Virus record (IMG/VR): IMGVR_UViG_3300045738_001611
Span: 1 to 33,530 of that record
Source of the DNA: a virus
Reading direction: 5' to 3' (one strand)
DNA: 33,530 nucleotides
The stretch's first letter is position 1. Each line of letters begins with the position of its first letter. Below are positions 7,756-15,998 of the stretch, in pieces. The notes below the pieces were generated by a model, which saw only the letters and a list, made by a program, of their open reading frames with translations, had not been told where the DNA came from and searched no databases. The position numbers and the translations under genes are program-made.

Positions 7756-9206
7756 CAAAAAAACTTGAAGACTTGGCGGCAGAAAGAGCCGTTTTGTCAG
7801 CTCTCTGCCAGTATGGTTTAGACGCATACCTAGAAATAGATTTTATTAGTTCGCAGTCCTTTACAGACCCCACGAATCAATTAATATTCGATTGCATCTA
7901 CTCCTCCATCACGGAAAATACGCGGGTAGAATTGTCGTCAATCCTGTCTGCGGCTAACGATCTAGGCGTTTACGATCAGATAAACACTAAAGAAGAAATT
8001 GGGTTTATCCGGTCGTTATTCAACTTCCCCATTCACAAAGAAAACGTTGGAGTGCACGCCGCTAAGATAGCAAAGCTAAAGATTGCTAGAGATCTTAAGA
8101 GAAATCTAAAAGCTTGTGAAAATGACCTTAGCTCCATCACCGGCGACGAAGATATCATGGATATCGTCGCTAAGATTGAGGAACCCTTACTTGAAGCCAC
8201 AGGAGATATATATCAGTCGTCCAAAAAGAACACAGAGGTTCTTGGCGACGGTGTACAGGATCATATACAGTATCTTTCAGAAAATGTTTCTGACTTTGTT
8301 GGCATTCCCAGTGGTTTTAAGAGATTTGACGAAGCTATCGGAGGAGGCCTGCGGAGAAAATGTGTTGATCTTGTAGCGGCACGCCCCAAGGTAGGTAAGT
8401 CTATGTTTGGTGATGAGGTGGCCCTACATGTCGCTGGGGAACTAGATATCCCCGTGCTAATGTTAGACACAGAGATGTCAAAAGAAGATCATTACAACCG
8501 CATCTTAGCCAATTTGTCGGGAGTGGAGATCAACAGAATCGCAACGGGTAGATTTTCGGAAAAAGAAATAGAAAAAGAAAAGGTACTTGCGGCCGCAGAC
8601 AAACTAGAAAAAATTCCGTATCACTATATAAGTATCGCCGGAGAATCATTTGAGAACATTTTGAGCCAAATGAGAAAATGGATATATCAGCACGTTGGTT
8701 TTGACGAGAATGGCCAAACAAAAGACTGTCTAATAGTTTATGACTATCTGAAGCTCATGGGATCAGAGAGCATTAGTTCTGCAATGCAAGAGTACCAAGT
8801 TCTGGGTTTTCAAATCACAAAACTGCATAATTTCATGGTTAAGTACGATGTACCGTGTCTGTCTTTTGTTCAATTAAACAGAGATGGTATTACTAGAGAA
8901 TCCACAGATGTTGTCTCGGGGTCGGATAGACTCATTTGGCTGTGTACCAGTTTCTCGATTTTTAAGATGAAGTCCGATGAAGAAGTGGCTACGGACGGCA
9001 TTGATAATGGAAATAGAAAACTTGTACCAATAGTGGCAAGACATGGAGCCGGTTTGGATGACGGCGATTACGTGTGTATGAAGATGCATGGAAATTTTGG
9101 ACGAATAGAAGAGGGTGAGACCAGAAACGAAATTCATGGGAATAGACAAGAAGGCTTTGAAACAGATGAGAATATTGACGAAGAATCAGATATCGGCAAT
9201 CTGTAA
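7740..9206 (+). CDS. dnaB: replicative DNA helicase, DnaB type
   Basis: This 488-residue protein is a hexameric 5'-3' helicase of the DnaB family. The N-terminal domain begins with the usual ERAVLSALCQYG. A linker follows, then the RecA-like motor. That motor starts with the family phrase IPSGFKRFDEAIGGGL, has Walker A ARPKVGKS around residue 214, a LDTEMSKEDHYNRI segment (helicase H1a-like), Walker B CLIVYDYLKL near residue 330, and SFVQLNR downstream. The length is a little over that of E. coli DnaB, owing to an acidic tail. It starts inside the zinc-ribbon gene and overlaps the primase, matching the usual helicase-primase gene pair. No strong ribosome site is visible, which fits coupled translation. 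Confidence 0.92.
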   Translation: MPKKITKKLEDLAAERAVLSALCQYGLDAYLEIDFISSQSFTDPTNQLIFDCIYSSITENTRVELSSILSAANDLGVYDQINTKEEIGFIRSLFNFPIHKENVGVHAAKIAKLKIARDLKRNLKACENDLSSITGDEDIMDIVAKIEEPLLEATGDIYQSSKKNTEVLGDGVQDHIQYLSENVSDFVGIPSGFKRFDEAIGGGLRRKCVDLVAARPKVGKSMFGDEVALHVAGELDIPVLMLDTEMSKEDHYNRILANLSGVEINRIATGRFSEKEIEKEKVLAAADKLEKIPYHYISIAGESFENILSQMRKWIYQHVGFDENGQTKDCLIVYDYLKLMGSESISSAMQEYQVLGFQITKLHNFMVKYDVPCLSFVQLNRDGITRESTDVVSGSDRLIWLCTSFSIFKMKSDEEVATDGIDNGNRKLVPIVARHGAGLDDGDYVCMKMHGNFGRIEEGETRNEIHGNRQEGFETDENIDEESDIGNL

Positions 9207-10209
9207 TGAAATGTTCCCCAAGTTGCCATCGCTGATGGCTTACTTTGGAATAGACTACATGGAATACCCCAATAGGATTGCTTTTCCGTGCCCCGTCCAC
9301 GGCGGAGACAATCCGGAGGGGTGTTGCATATTTACTGACGGAATGACCCAAAAGGGAAATTGGTCTTGCTGGACACATCACTGCGAAGAAGATTTTGTCA
9401 ACAACTTGTTTGGTTTTGTGCGGGGATGTTTGTCCCAAAAAAGAGACAAGAGCATTTCGATGAATGAAGCCGCCGCCTTCTGCTCAAATTTTTTAGATAA
9501 GGATATCGAAGAACTGAATTTGGATGTGGATTATAAAAATAACTTTAAAGTTATTGATATCTTTAGCCGAAAAATAGAAAGGTTAGATCCACTAATAACT
9601 AGAGATGAGGTTAGAGCAAAAATAAACATACCAGCAGAGTATTATATCGGGAGAGGATATATACCGGAAACCCTAGATTTATTCGATGTCGGAGAATGTT
9701 CTGTAAAAAATCAACCAATGTCGGGAAGAGTTGTTGTCCCAGTCTATGATGAAGGCTATAATTATATAGGATGTGTGGGCAGAGCCACAGACGATAAGAC
9801 GCAGCCGAAATGGTTGCACAGCAGGGGTTTTAAAAAGTCTGTACTATACGGTTTACACTTAGCAAAAGACAAAATATTGAAAACACAGACAGCCATTTTG
9901 GTCGAAGGACAGGGTGACGTTTGGCGAATGCATGAGGCCGGTTTTGAAAATACTGTCGGAATTTTTGGATCTAGCATCAATGATGACCAACTTATGTTAC
10001 TTGAGTCCAGCGGTGCTCTTAATCTAGTTATCCTTACTGATTCAGATGAAGCTGGCAATAAGGCCTTTTTGCAAATTGTAAAAAAATGCGGAAGAAGATT
10101 CAACTACTGTCGTCCTTCAATCTCTCAAAAAGATGTTGGAGACATGTCTATAGAACAAATAAAAGAAGAACTATATCCTCAATTAAAAGGAATGACCCAT
10201 GCAAAGTAG
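9136..10209 (+). CDS. dnaG: DNA primase (zinc finger plus TOPRIM)
   Basis: This protein would make RNA primers for lagging-strand synthesis. With ATG 9136 it has 357 residues. An N-terminal zinc-binding unit has CPVH followed by CW-T-HHC, as in CHC2-type primase fingers. The catalytic core has the TOPRIM Glu in ILVEGQGDVWR and the metal-binding DxD in ILTDSDEAG. No helicase domain is present, so it is a stand-alone primase like those of T4-type phages rather than a T7-type fusion. It overlaps the helicase. The start is uncertain: a GTG at 9115 and an ATG at 9166 are in the same frame and none has a clearly better ribosome site. The end overlaps the kinase start by 11 bases. Confidence 0.85.
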   Translation: MGIDKKALKQMRILTKNQISAICNEMFPKLPSLMAYFGIDYMEYPNRIAFPCPVHGGDNPEGCCIFTDGMTQKGNWSCWTHHCEEDFVNNLFGFVRGCLSQKRDKSISMNEAAAFCSNFLDKDIEELNLDVDYKNNFKVIDIFSRKIERLDPLITRDEVRAKINIPAEYYIGRGYIPETLDLFDVGECSVKNQPMSGRVVVPVYDEGYNYIGCVGRATDDKTQPKWLHSRGFKKSVLYGLHLAKDKILKTQTAILVEGQGDVWRMHEAGFENTVGIFGSSINDDQLMLLESSGALNLVILTDSDEAGNKAFLQIVKKCGRRFNYCRPSISQKDVGDMSIEQIKEELYPQLKGMTHAK

Positions 10210-11068
10210 AATTTTAGCCTTTTCTGGAAGCAAACAATCCGGAAAAAGCACATGTTCCAATTTTCTCCACGGCTATCAGCTAAAGTCTCAGGGGATTGTT
10301 GACGACTTTAGTATTCTCTCGACAGGGGAATTGGTTGTAAATACGGGCATCGTTGATGAAACGGGGGAAGAGGAACAGGGTGAGGCCATTCTCGACACCT
10401 CTAGAACAGATTTCGAATTCGCTGAGTGGGCCATGTACAGTCTGTGGCCATTTGTTAAGAAATACTCTTTTGCTGCCCCCCTAAAAGAGATTTCGCAGGG
10501 TCTTTTTGGTCTTACCTACGACCAGTGTAACGGAACAGACAAACAAAAAAACACCCTTACAAATATACGATGGGGGGATTTACCTACTAAAAATAATAAG
10601 TCTAAAAACAAAAAAATGACAGCTAGGGAATTTTTACAATACTTTGGAACCGACATCTGTCGAAAGATGTATGAAGATATTTGGATAGACCGGTGTCTTG
10701 CGGATATTGCGTTTGAACAGCCTCTGCTTGCCATTGTCGATGATTGCAGGTTTCCCAACGAAGCAGAAGCTATACAAAAGTCTGGTGGAAAAGTTGTTCG
10801 TCTTACGCGATCCTTATACAAGGACTCTCATAAAAGCGAATCAGCACTAGATAGCTGGGACAATTTTGACGCGGTCATTGATAATCAAGAGATGGATATT
10901 CTAGAGACGGCAAAAAATCTAATAAGCACTCTTGACAAATGGGGATGGCTGGGAAAAGAAGTTACTGCCGAAGAAGCCAAGGCACAATGGGAACCCAAGT
11001 CCCCCGAATCTAATACTCCCGAACCAAGACTTAAGAGCGGCATTCACACTATCAAAAAGGGTAATTAA
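10199..11068 (+). CDS. deoxynucleoside monophosphate kinase (T4 gp1-like)
   Basis: This is a 289-residue P-loop kinase that would phosphorylate deoxynucleoside monophosphates for phage DNA synthesis. Walker A is GSKQSGKST at 10-18. The long insert carrying the acidic sequence TGEEEQGEA and the segment AREFLQYFGTDICRKM followed by IWIDRCL are typical of the phage dNMP kinase family. A late DDCRFPNEAEAI strand and basic VVRLTR complete the core. The C-terminus (about 30 residues, proline-rich) extends beyond the usual fold. Which nucleotides are accepted cannot be read. The neighbours are primase and a RecB-like nuclease. Confidence 0.82.
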   Translation: MQSRILAFSGSKQSGKSTCSNFLHGYQLKSQGIVDDFSILSTGELVVNTGIVDETGEEEQGEAILDTSRTDFEFAEWAMYSLWPFVKKYSFAAPLKEISQGLFGLTYDQCNGTDKQKNTLTNIRWGDLPTKNNKSKNKKMTAREFLQYFGTDICRKMYEDIWIDRCLADIAFEQPLLAIVDDCRFPNEAEAIQKSGGKVVRLTRSLYKDSHKSESALDSWDNFDAVIDNQEMDILETAKNLISTLDKWGWLGKEVTAEEAKAQWEPKSPESNTPEPRLKSGIHTIKKGN

Positions 11069-11070
11069 TA

Positions 11071-12093
11071 ATGATTGTAACTTATATTAGAAGTTCGTCT
11101 TACAATAACTACGACTATTGTCAGATGCAGTATTTTATCACATATGTTCTTGGCCATAGGTCAACGTCAGGAAAAAAGGCTCAACTAGGAACCATTGTAC
11201 ATAAGGTCATGGAGTGTCTTTCTAGCTGCAAGAAAAAGTTACAAGACAGCCCAGAAAAAAAGAGCCTATATATTAAAGATGACGCCTTGGGAAAAATTAA
11301 TTTCACCCCAAAGAGTTTGTTCACTAAGGCGTTCGTTGCTCGCGTGTTAGCCAAAAGTTATGAACACTACACCGAAGACTGTGTACATAACTATGCCGGT
11401 GCTGATATTAAATTTTGTAGAGAAACGACAGATCTGGGATTAGCTTATAACGACGGTCAGTTTGATCCACGAAAAAGAAACGTTGTTGACGCAGAACCGC
11501 AGTTCGACATTCTGATTGACGAGCCTTGGGCTAAGTTTAAATACAAGGGGGAAAATGGAGAAACGATGGAGGGTCAACTAGCCATCAAGGGAACCATCGA
11601 CCTAGTGACAGAGGTTGCCGACGACACTATAGAAGTTATCGACTGGAAAACAGGCAGGAGACTGAATTGGGCGACAGGAGAGAAAAAAACTTACGAAAAA
11701 CTACTTGAAGATCCGCAGTTGTTACTGTATAATTATGCCATATCGAAGCTTTACCCCAATTATAAGCAAGCTATCGTGACTATCTTTTTCATTAAGGATG
11801 GAGGCCCCTTTAGCCTATGTTTTGACAAATCGGATCAAGACAAGTTTCTAGAGATGTTGAAAAAACGATTCAAGCAGATACAAAGAAATGACTATCCAAG
11901 CCTGTGTTCACGCAATAGGACTAGCTTCAAGTGTACGAAGCTTTGTCACTTTTATAAGAACGACTGGCCCGGCACCAATATCTCAATATGCGAACATGTG
12001 GACGAGCACCTAAAGGCCCTTGGTCCCGATGAAACAATAGAAAAGTGTAAGGTAGAGGGTTTTGAAATCGGGCATTACGAAGCACCGGGTTAA
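11071..12093 (+). CDS. RecB/Cas4-like PD-(D/E)XK exonuclease, possible Fe-S cluster
   Basis: This is a 340-residue nuclease of the PD-(D/E)XK family (PDDEXK_1, RecB/Cas4 type). The first motif contains GTIVHKVMECL (His). The next is GTIDLV with Asp177, followed by VIDWKTGR with Asp191 and Lys193 as metal-binding residues. A conserved QLLLYNYAI helix with its Gln comes after. Cysteines at 17 (YDYCQ), 288, 292 and 307 could bind an Fe-S cluster, as the N-terminal and three C-terminal Cys do in Cas4 and AddB, although the C-x3-C and C-x14-C spacing is not standard. A DNA end-processing role in recombination or replication fits the position. The start is two bases after the kinase stop. Confidence 0.82.
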   Translation: MIVTYIRSSSYNNYDYCQMQYFITYVLGHRSTSGKKAQLGTIVHKVMECLSSCKKKLQDSPEKKSLYIKDDALGKINFTPKSLFTKAFVARVLAKSYEHYTEDCVHNYAGADIKFCRETTDLGLAYNDGQFDPRKRNVVDAEPQFDILIDEPWAKFKYKGENGETMEGQLAIKGTIDLVTEVADDTIEVIDWKTGRRLNWATGEKKTYEKLLEDPQLLLYNYAISKLYPNYKQAIVTIFFIKDGGPFSLCFDKSDQDKFLEMLKKRFKQIQRNDYPSLCSRNRTSFKCTKLCHFYKNDWPGTNISICEHVDEHLKALGPDETIEKCKVEGFEIGHYEAPG

Positions 12094-12120
12094 ACAAAAT
12101 TTTATAAAGAAAGAAAAACT

Positions 12121-12276
12121 ATGAAAAACTACATATTGGGATATTTAATTTCGGGAATCATTCTTGGCGGATCAGTCTTATTGGCTTATTCGGACAATTC
12201 TGCATGGCCTTGGTTTTTAGCTGTAGGATTTTTCCTGTTTTCTACTACAATAGGTGCGGAAATCAAAAAAACATGA
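12121..12276 (+). CDS. 51-residue two-helix membrane protein
   Basis: This is a small open frame of 51 codons. It has two hydrophobic segments: residues about 4-23 (ILGYLISGIILGGSVLLAY) and 29-42 (WPWFLAVGFFLFST), separated by a short polar turn with SDNSA, and a positively charged end (EIKKT). This is a membrane hairpin. Its TGA is shared with the ATG of the methyltransferase downstream (ATGA at 12273-12276), which supports it as a real gene and sets that next start. Upstream is only a weak purine run (AAAGAAAG). The function is unknown. Small two-helix proteins of phages include holins, spanin partners and antiholins, but its place among replication genes does not favour a lysis role. Confidence 0.68.
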   Translation: MKNYILGYLISGIILGGSVLLAYSDNSAWPWFLAVGFFLFSTTIGAEIKKT

Positions 12277-13481
12277 TCAAAAGAACCCATAAAGAACACA
12301 TCCGCAAGCTGCTAAAAGAAAACCTCGAATGGAATATATTAGATTTAGGGTGTGGGCGATTTGCGTGGGAGGAGGCACAGACCCTTTCTGATCTTGTAGA
12401 CCATTCGGAACTGTATCCACAAAAGCGATTTGTCAAGTGTGACGCCTCTGAGACTCCTTTTGAGGACAAGGAGTTTGATTTTGTAATTGCCAGTCACATC
12501 ACAGAACACATCCGAAATCTTGACGTGTTTTTAAACGAACTATCAAGAATTTCAAAGCACGGATACATAGAGGTTCCGCTTCCTTTGTTCGATAATTTAA
12601 CTTACGGAAACAGGGAAGAACATATTTGGTGGGTGGGTTTTGATGATGTCAAGCACGAAATAACCTTTATGCCCAAGGCACAACTGATCCAAGAGCGGAT
12701 TCTGCCCGTGGAGCTTCTGGCTTTTGAACAGTTCTTTAGAAGCAGTATGGCACTAGAGCTGCACTGGAAAGACAGTATTGAGTGGAGAATAGGAATTCTT
12801 CCGGTTGTCCTTAATGACGATTTAACATACGACATCTGGCCCGAACCGCATTCCGATAACTTTAAACAGCAGGAACAACTAGGAGTACTTAGAAAAAAAA
12901 AGATGAACATAGTGCAAATAGGATGTGGTGACGGCGATGACTCTGTATTTTCTTTTGTCGTAGACCACGAAAAAGACATAGAAAACTGTATTTTAATCGA
13001 CGCAAACCCCGAAGTTTTAAAGAAGGCGACAGCTAAATATTCAAAATTTCCCTTTTGTGAACTTAGAAACCTAGCGGTTCTCCCGATTGAAACAGAGGGA
13101 TACGAAATAAAATTATTTTCCTCAATAGCAGACCCATGCCTGCGTGTTGCCTCGGTAAACAAGGAGCATGTGGTGGCCCATATCCGCGAGCAACCGTCCC
13201 TAGAGTTCAAAGTTCCCACAATCTCGTTGACCTCCCTGCTCAAAGAATACATTAAAACAGATTATTTATTTATAGACGCCGAAGGGCTTGACGCCTTAAA
13301 TCTTTTGAGTGTGAACTTTGATACAACAAATTTAAAACAAATCGTTTTTGAACACATACATACCGATGATGTGTGTCGCTCTGGGCCTCGGCTTAAATGT
13401 CTTATCAAGTATCTTGAAGAATTTAAGTTCGTGGTAGACCCAGATCCCGACTCTGAATATAATATGATAGCAAAAAGATAA
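12273..13481 (+). CDS. double methyltransferase: class I domain fused to FkbM domain
   Basis: This is a 402-residue protein with two S-adenosylmethionine-dependent methyltransferase domains. The first has motif I LDLGCGRF at about 23-30, then FVIASHITEHIRN and a GYIEVPLP strand, as in Methyltransf_11-type enzymes. The second begins near residue 211 with MNIVQIGCGDGDD and continues through ILIDANPEVLKKA and the FkbM hallmark TDYLFIDAEGLDALNL. The frame can be extended upstream to an ATG at 12204, but I use 12273 because that base opens the ATGA overlap with the membrane-protein gene. FkbM enzymes methylate sugar hydroxyls. The first domain may act on another position or be regulatory. The join is continuous in frame, so this is a fusion and not two genes. 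Confidence 0.82.
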   Translation: MIKRTHKEHIRKLLKENLEWNILDLGCGRFAWEEAQTLSDLVDHSELYPQKRFVKCDASETPFEDKEFDFVIASHITEHIRNLDVFLNELSRISKHGYIEVPLPLFDNLTYGNREEHIWWVGFDDVKHEITFMPKAQLIQERILPVELLAFEQFFRSSMALELHWKDSIEWRIGILPVVLNDDLTYDIWPEPHSDNFKQQEQLGVLRKKKMNIVQIGCGDGDDSVFSFVVDHEKDIENCILIDANPEVLKKATAKYSKFPFCELRNLAVLPIETEGYEIKLFSSIADPCLRVASVNKEHVVAHIREQPSLEFKVPTISLTSLLKEYIKTDYLFIDAEGLDALNLLSVNFDTTNLKQIVFEHIHTDDVCRSGPRLKCLIKYLEEFKFVVDPDPDSEYNMIAKR

Positions 13482-13484
13482 AAC

Positions 13485-15083
13485 ATGAAATCAAATTGGA
13501 TACCTTTGAATTGCAAGACGCACTATAGCTTACAAAAAGCGTTTTGCAAAAACGACATTCTAGCACGACGGTGCAATGAGTATGGCTATACCGCATGCGG
13601 CATAGCTGACATCAAAACCCTTTCCGGTACTGTTGACTTTCATCAAGAATGTAAGAAAAACGGAGTTAAGCCCATCATAGGGTGCGACTTTGAGGGTTAC
13701 TTGCTGTTTGCCAAAAATAAGGACGGATGGACCGATTTGATAAAGTATGTATCCAATCAAAATCTAAGTGTGCTTAAGGAGACTGCCGAAAGAGGCAATG
13801 TTATTTGTATTTCTCCAGATCCTAACGGACTCAAAAAACTATTTAAGGGCAATCATTTTCAATATAATTACAACAAACACAAGGTGTACTATGTCACCAA
13901 GGACGAGGCGGATTGTCACAGGGTCTTGCTTTGTTCTGGGATGAAAACAACCCTCAAAAAGGTCGGCCTGCTTCTCAAGAATCAACAAGAGATTGACAAC
14001 AAAGAGTTCTTTTTGTCAGACGGCTTCTCTTTGCCCGATGTCGTAACATCTGAATCTTATAAAGAGACAGACATAGTAAATCAAATAGCAGATCTCTGCG
14101 AAGAATACGAAGTTGCGGACAAACCTATGCTACCGGAATTCAAGTGTCCAGAAGGAATGGATGCAGACGAATACCTGACAGACCTATGTAGAAATGGTTG
14201 GCGTAAAAAACTACTTTCTAGCAAAAAGATTGCAGACAAAGAGAATGAAAACATATATGCAGAAAGAATAAAGCGTGAGTTAAAGGTAATTTTCAAGGCT
14301 GATCTTTCTGGATATTTTTTGATCGTTCAAGACATCATAAACTTTGTAAAGAGTCAGGGGTGGCTTGCTGGCCCCGGAAGAGGGTCTGCTGCCGGATGCC
14401 TTGTTTCTTATCTGTTGGGTATTACGGGCGTTGACCCAATAGAGTATGGCTTACTTTTTGAGCGTTTTTATAACGAAGGACGTAATACGGAAGACTATGT
14501 TTCGTTGCCCGATATTGACATGGATGTGCCAGCAGAACATAGAGACGAAGTGATTGACTACATCAAGCAAAAATACGGAAAAGAAAACGTTGCTCAGATG
14601 ATTACGTTTGGCAGGCTTCAGGGTAGAGCGGCCATCAAAGAGGTTTTAAGAATAAACGACGCTGTGTCATTTGCAGAAATGAACACGATAACAGAGAGTA
14701 TTCCAGATGAGTCCAGAATCTCTGACCAGCTAGAGCTGATGGACGATAAGTCTATTATTAAATGGACACTGGAAAATGAACCAGAGAGCCTGAAAAACTG
14801 GTGCATGTTGAATGACGACGGTCAACTGGAAGGCCCCCTCTCGCACCTATTTGAACAGGCAATTAAGATCGAAGGAACCAACAAATCGCAGGGTAAACAT
14901 CCTGCGGGGGTAATCATTTCAAAACACAAGCTGGCGAATGTGTGCCCCATGACAAAAGACAAATCTGGAGATACCATTGCAGCATTTGACATGGGAGATC
15001 TAGAAACACAGGGACACGTAAAGTTTGACGTGTTGGGTATTGACTTATTATCAAAAATAATGGAGATTTCAAGTAATGACTAA
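13485..15083 (+). CDS. dnaE: DNA polymerase III alpha subunit (DnaE), N-terminal half
   Basis: This is a 532-residue protein corresponding to the first half of a C-family replicative polymerase. It starts with a PHP domain in which the usual H-x-H metal pair is replaced (PLNCKTHYSL) and the D-H pair is 'ADI', so metal binding looks lost. The palm follows: YFLIVQDIINFVKSQG, the PGRGSAAG signature, PDIDMDV with Asp345 and Asp347, and the third catalytic Asp515 in HVKFDVLG. These match E. coli D401, D403 and D555. The protein stops 17 residues after the third Asp, before the fingers. The stop overlaps the next gene's ATG. It presumably functions as a two-subunit polymerase with the gene at 15999. 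Confidence 0.9.
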   Translation: MKSNWIPLNCKTHYSLQKAFCKNDILARRCNEYGYTACGIADIKTLSGTVDFHQECKKNGVKPIIGCDFEGYLLFAKNKDGWTDLIKYVSNQNLSVLKETAERGNVICISPDPNGLKKLFKGNHFQYNYNKHKVYYVTKDEADCHRVLLCSGMKTTLKKVGLLLKNQQEIDNKEFFLSDGFSLPDVVTSESYKETDIVNQIADLCEEYEVADKPMLPEFKCPEGMDADEYLTDLCRNGWRKKLLSSKKIADKENENIYAERIKRELKVIFKADLSGYFLIVQDIINFVKSQGWLAGPGRGSAAGCLVSYLLGITGVDPIEYGLLFERFYNEGRNTEDYVSLPDIDMDVPAEHRDEVIDYIKQKYGKENVAQMITFGRLQGRAAIKEVLRINDAVSFAEMNTITESIPDESRISDQLELMDDKSIIKWTLENEPESLKNWCMLNDDGQLEGPLSHLFEQAIKIEGTNKSQGKHPAGVIISKHKLANVCPMTKDKSGDTIAAFDMGDLETQGHVKFDVLGIDLLSKIMEISSND

Positions 15084-15300
15084 TGCTAGTAAGAATGAAT
15101 ACAAATCTGTAGTTTATTCTGGATGTTCAATTGAAAGTAGTGGCGTTTCGGTGTGCAACCTAGAAGACGTTATGAGTACTAGAATTGGAGTGCCTAGAGC
15201 TAAATATCAGGTGTGGTCCGACAAACATAGATTCCACGCACTTTTTCATACATTAGACGAAGCTGTTGATAAATTTATGGAACTTAGAATAAAGAGGTAG
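15076..15300 (+). CDS. 74-residue unknown protein between the polymerase halves
   Basis: This is a small unrecognised protein. It starts within the stop region of the polymerase N-terminal half (ATGACTAA) with GGAG about ten bases upstream. Residues 9-30 look like short beta strands (YKSVVYSGCSIESSGVSV). The later region has a basic stretch (RIGVPRAKYQVWSDKHRFH), and a helix closes the protein (LDEAVDKFMELRIKR). 'AKYQVWSDKHRFHALFHTLDEAVDKFMEL' has the feel of a small alpha/beta domain. It has two cysteines but no metal pair. It could serve the split polymerase as a joining or accessory factor, which is only a guess from its place, or simply be cargo of whatever split the gene. Confidence 0.6.
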   Translation: MTNASKNEYKSVVYSGCSIESSGVSVCNLEDVMSTRIGVPRAKYQVWSDKHRFHALFHTLDEAVDKFMELRIKR

Positions 15301-15302
15301 AT

Positions 15303-15989
15303 ATGAATTATAGAGACATAATTGTTTTTGACTTTGAAACCGGCGGTAGAAACCCCCATAAGTGCCAACCTACACAGATTGCGGCAATTGCTATTCACGC
15401 TAGGAAACTAACGATGCAACCCGGGGGAGTTTTTAATAGCGAAATGCGTCCCATTCTTGATGACGATAAAGCTATAGCCGCCGGACTTGACCCAGTGGAA
15501 GATGAGGCACTGGAGATAACCCATAAGACAAGAGCCAAACTCGCAAAAGCACCACTTCCCAAAACCGTCTGGAAAAAGTTTGGTCAGTTCTGTAACAAGT
15601 ACAACTTTAAGAAGACTGGCTGGACTGCCCCGATTGCAGCCGGATATAATATCAATGGTTACGATATGCCCATCGTTGAACGCATGTGTCAAGCATATGG
15701 CCCGATTGACGAAAAGCGTGGACGACAAAAGCTGTTTAATCCTATCTTCACAATGGATCTTATGCAGCACGTATATTGCTGGTTTGAGAACAACGCTGAC
15801 GTTAAGGGTTACAGCATGGATTATATGCGAGATTATTTTGGTATGCCGACAGACAACGCCCATGATGCATTACAGGACGTAAAAGACACGGCTAATATTT
15901 TAATCAAGTTCTTGAAGATGCAAAGAAACCTTTCTAAGAAGATTAAATTTGAGAAGGCTTTTTCTAAGGGTGAAATGTATGTCACATAA
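15303..15989 (+). CDS. DEDDh 3'-5' exonuclease, probable polymerase proofreader
   Basis: This is a 228-residue DnaQ-like exonuclease. The four catalytic acidic residues and the general base are all visible: Asp10 and Glu12 in VFDFETGG, Asp121 in NINGYDMP, and His187-x4-Asp192 in HDALQDVKD, which makes it the DEDDh type. A basic C-terminal helix (NLSKKIKFEKAFSKG) may contact a partner. It is preceded by AGAGGTAGAT and lies between the two halves of the DnaE polymerase, so a role as the epsilon-like proofreading subunit is a strong inference. The polymerase N-terminal half also has a damaged PHP domain, so the only intact exonuclease near it is this one. Its TAA is in frame with the next gene. 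Confidence 0.9.
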   Translation: MNYRDIIVFDFETGGRNPHKCQPTQIAAIAIHARKLTMQPGGVFNSEMRPILDDDKAIAAGLDPVEDEALEITHKTRAKLAKAPLPKTVWKKFGQFCNKYNFKKTGWTAPIAAGYNINGYDMPIVERMCQAYGPIDEKRGRQKLFNPIFTMDLMQHVYCWFENNADVKGYSMDYMRDYFGMPTDNAHDALQDVKDTANILIKFLKMQRNLSKKIKFEKAFSKGEMYVT

Positions 15990-15998
15990 AGAGGGGGA

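Noticed and set aside
12602-13252. 216-codon open frame on the minus strand
   Set aside because: It lies fully inside the double methyltransferase, is Ser/Cys-rich low-quality sequence and has no ribosome site; it is a shadow of the plus-strand gene.
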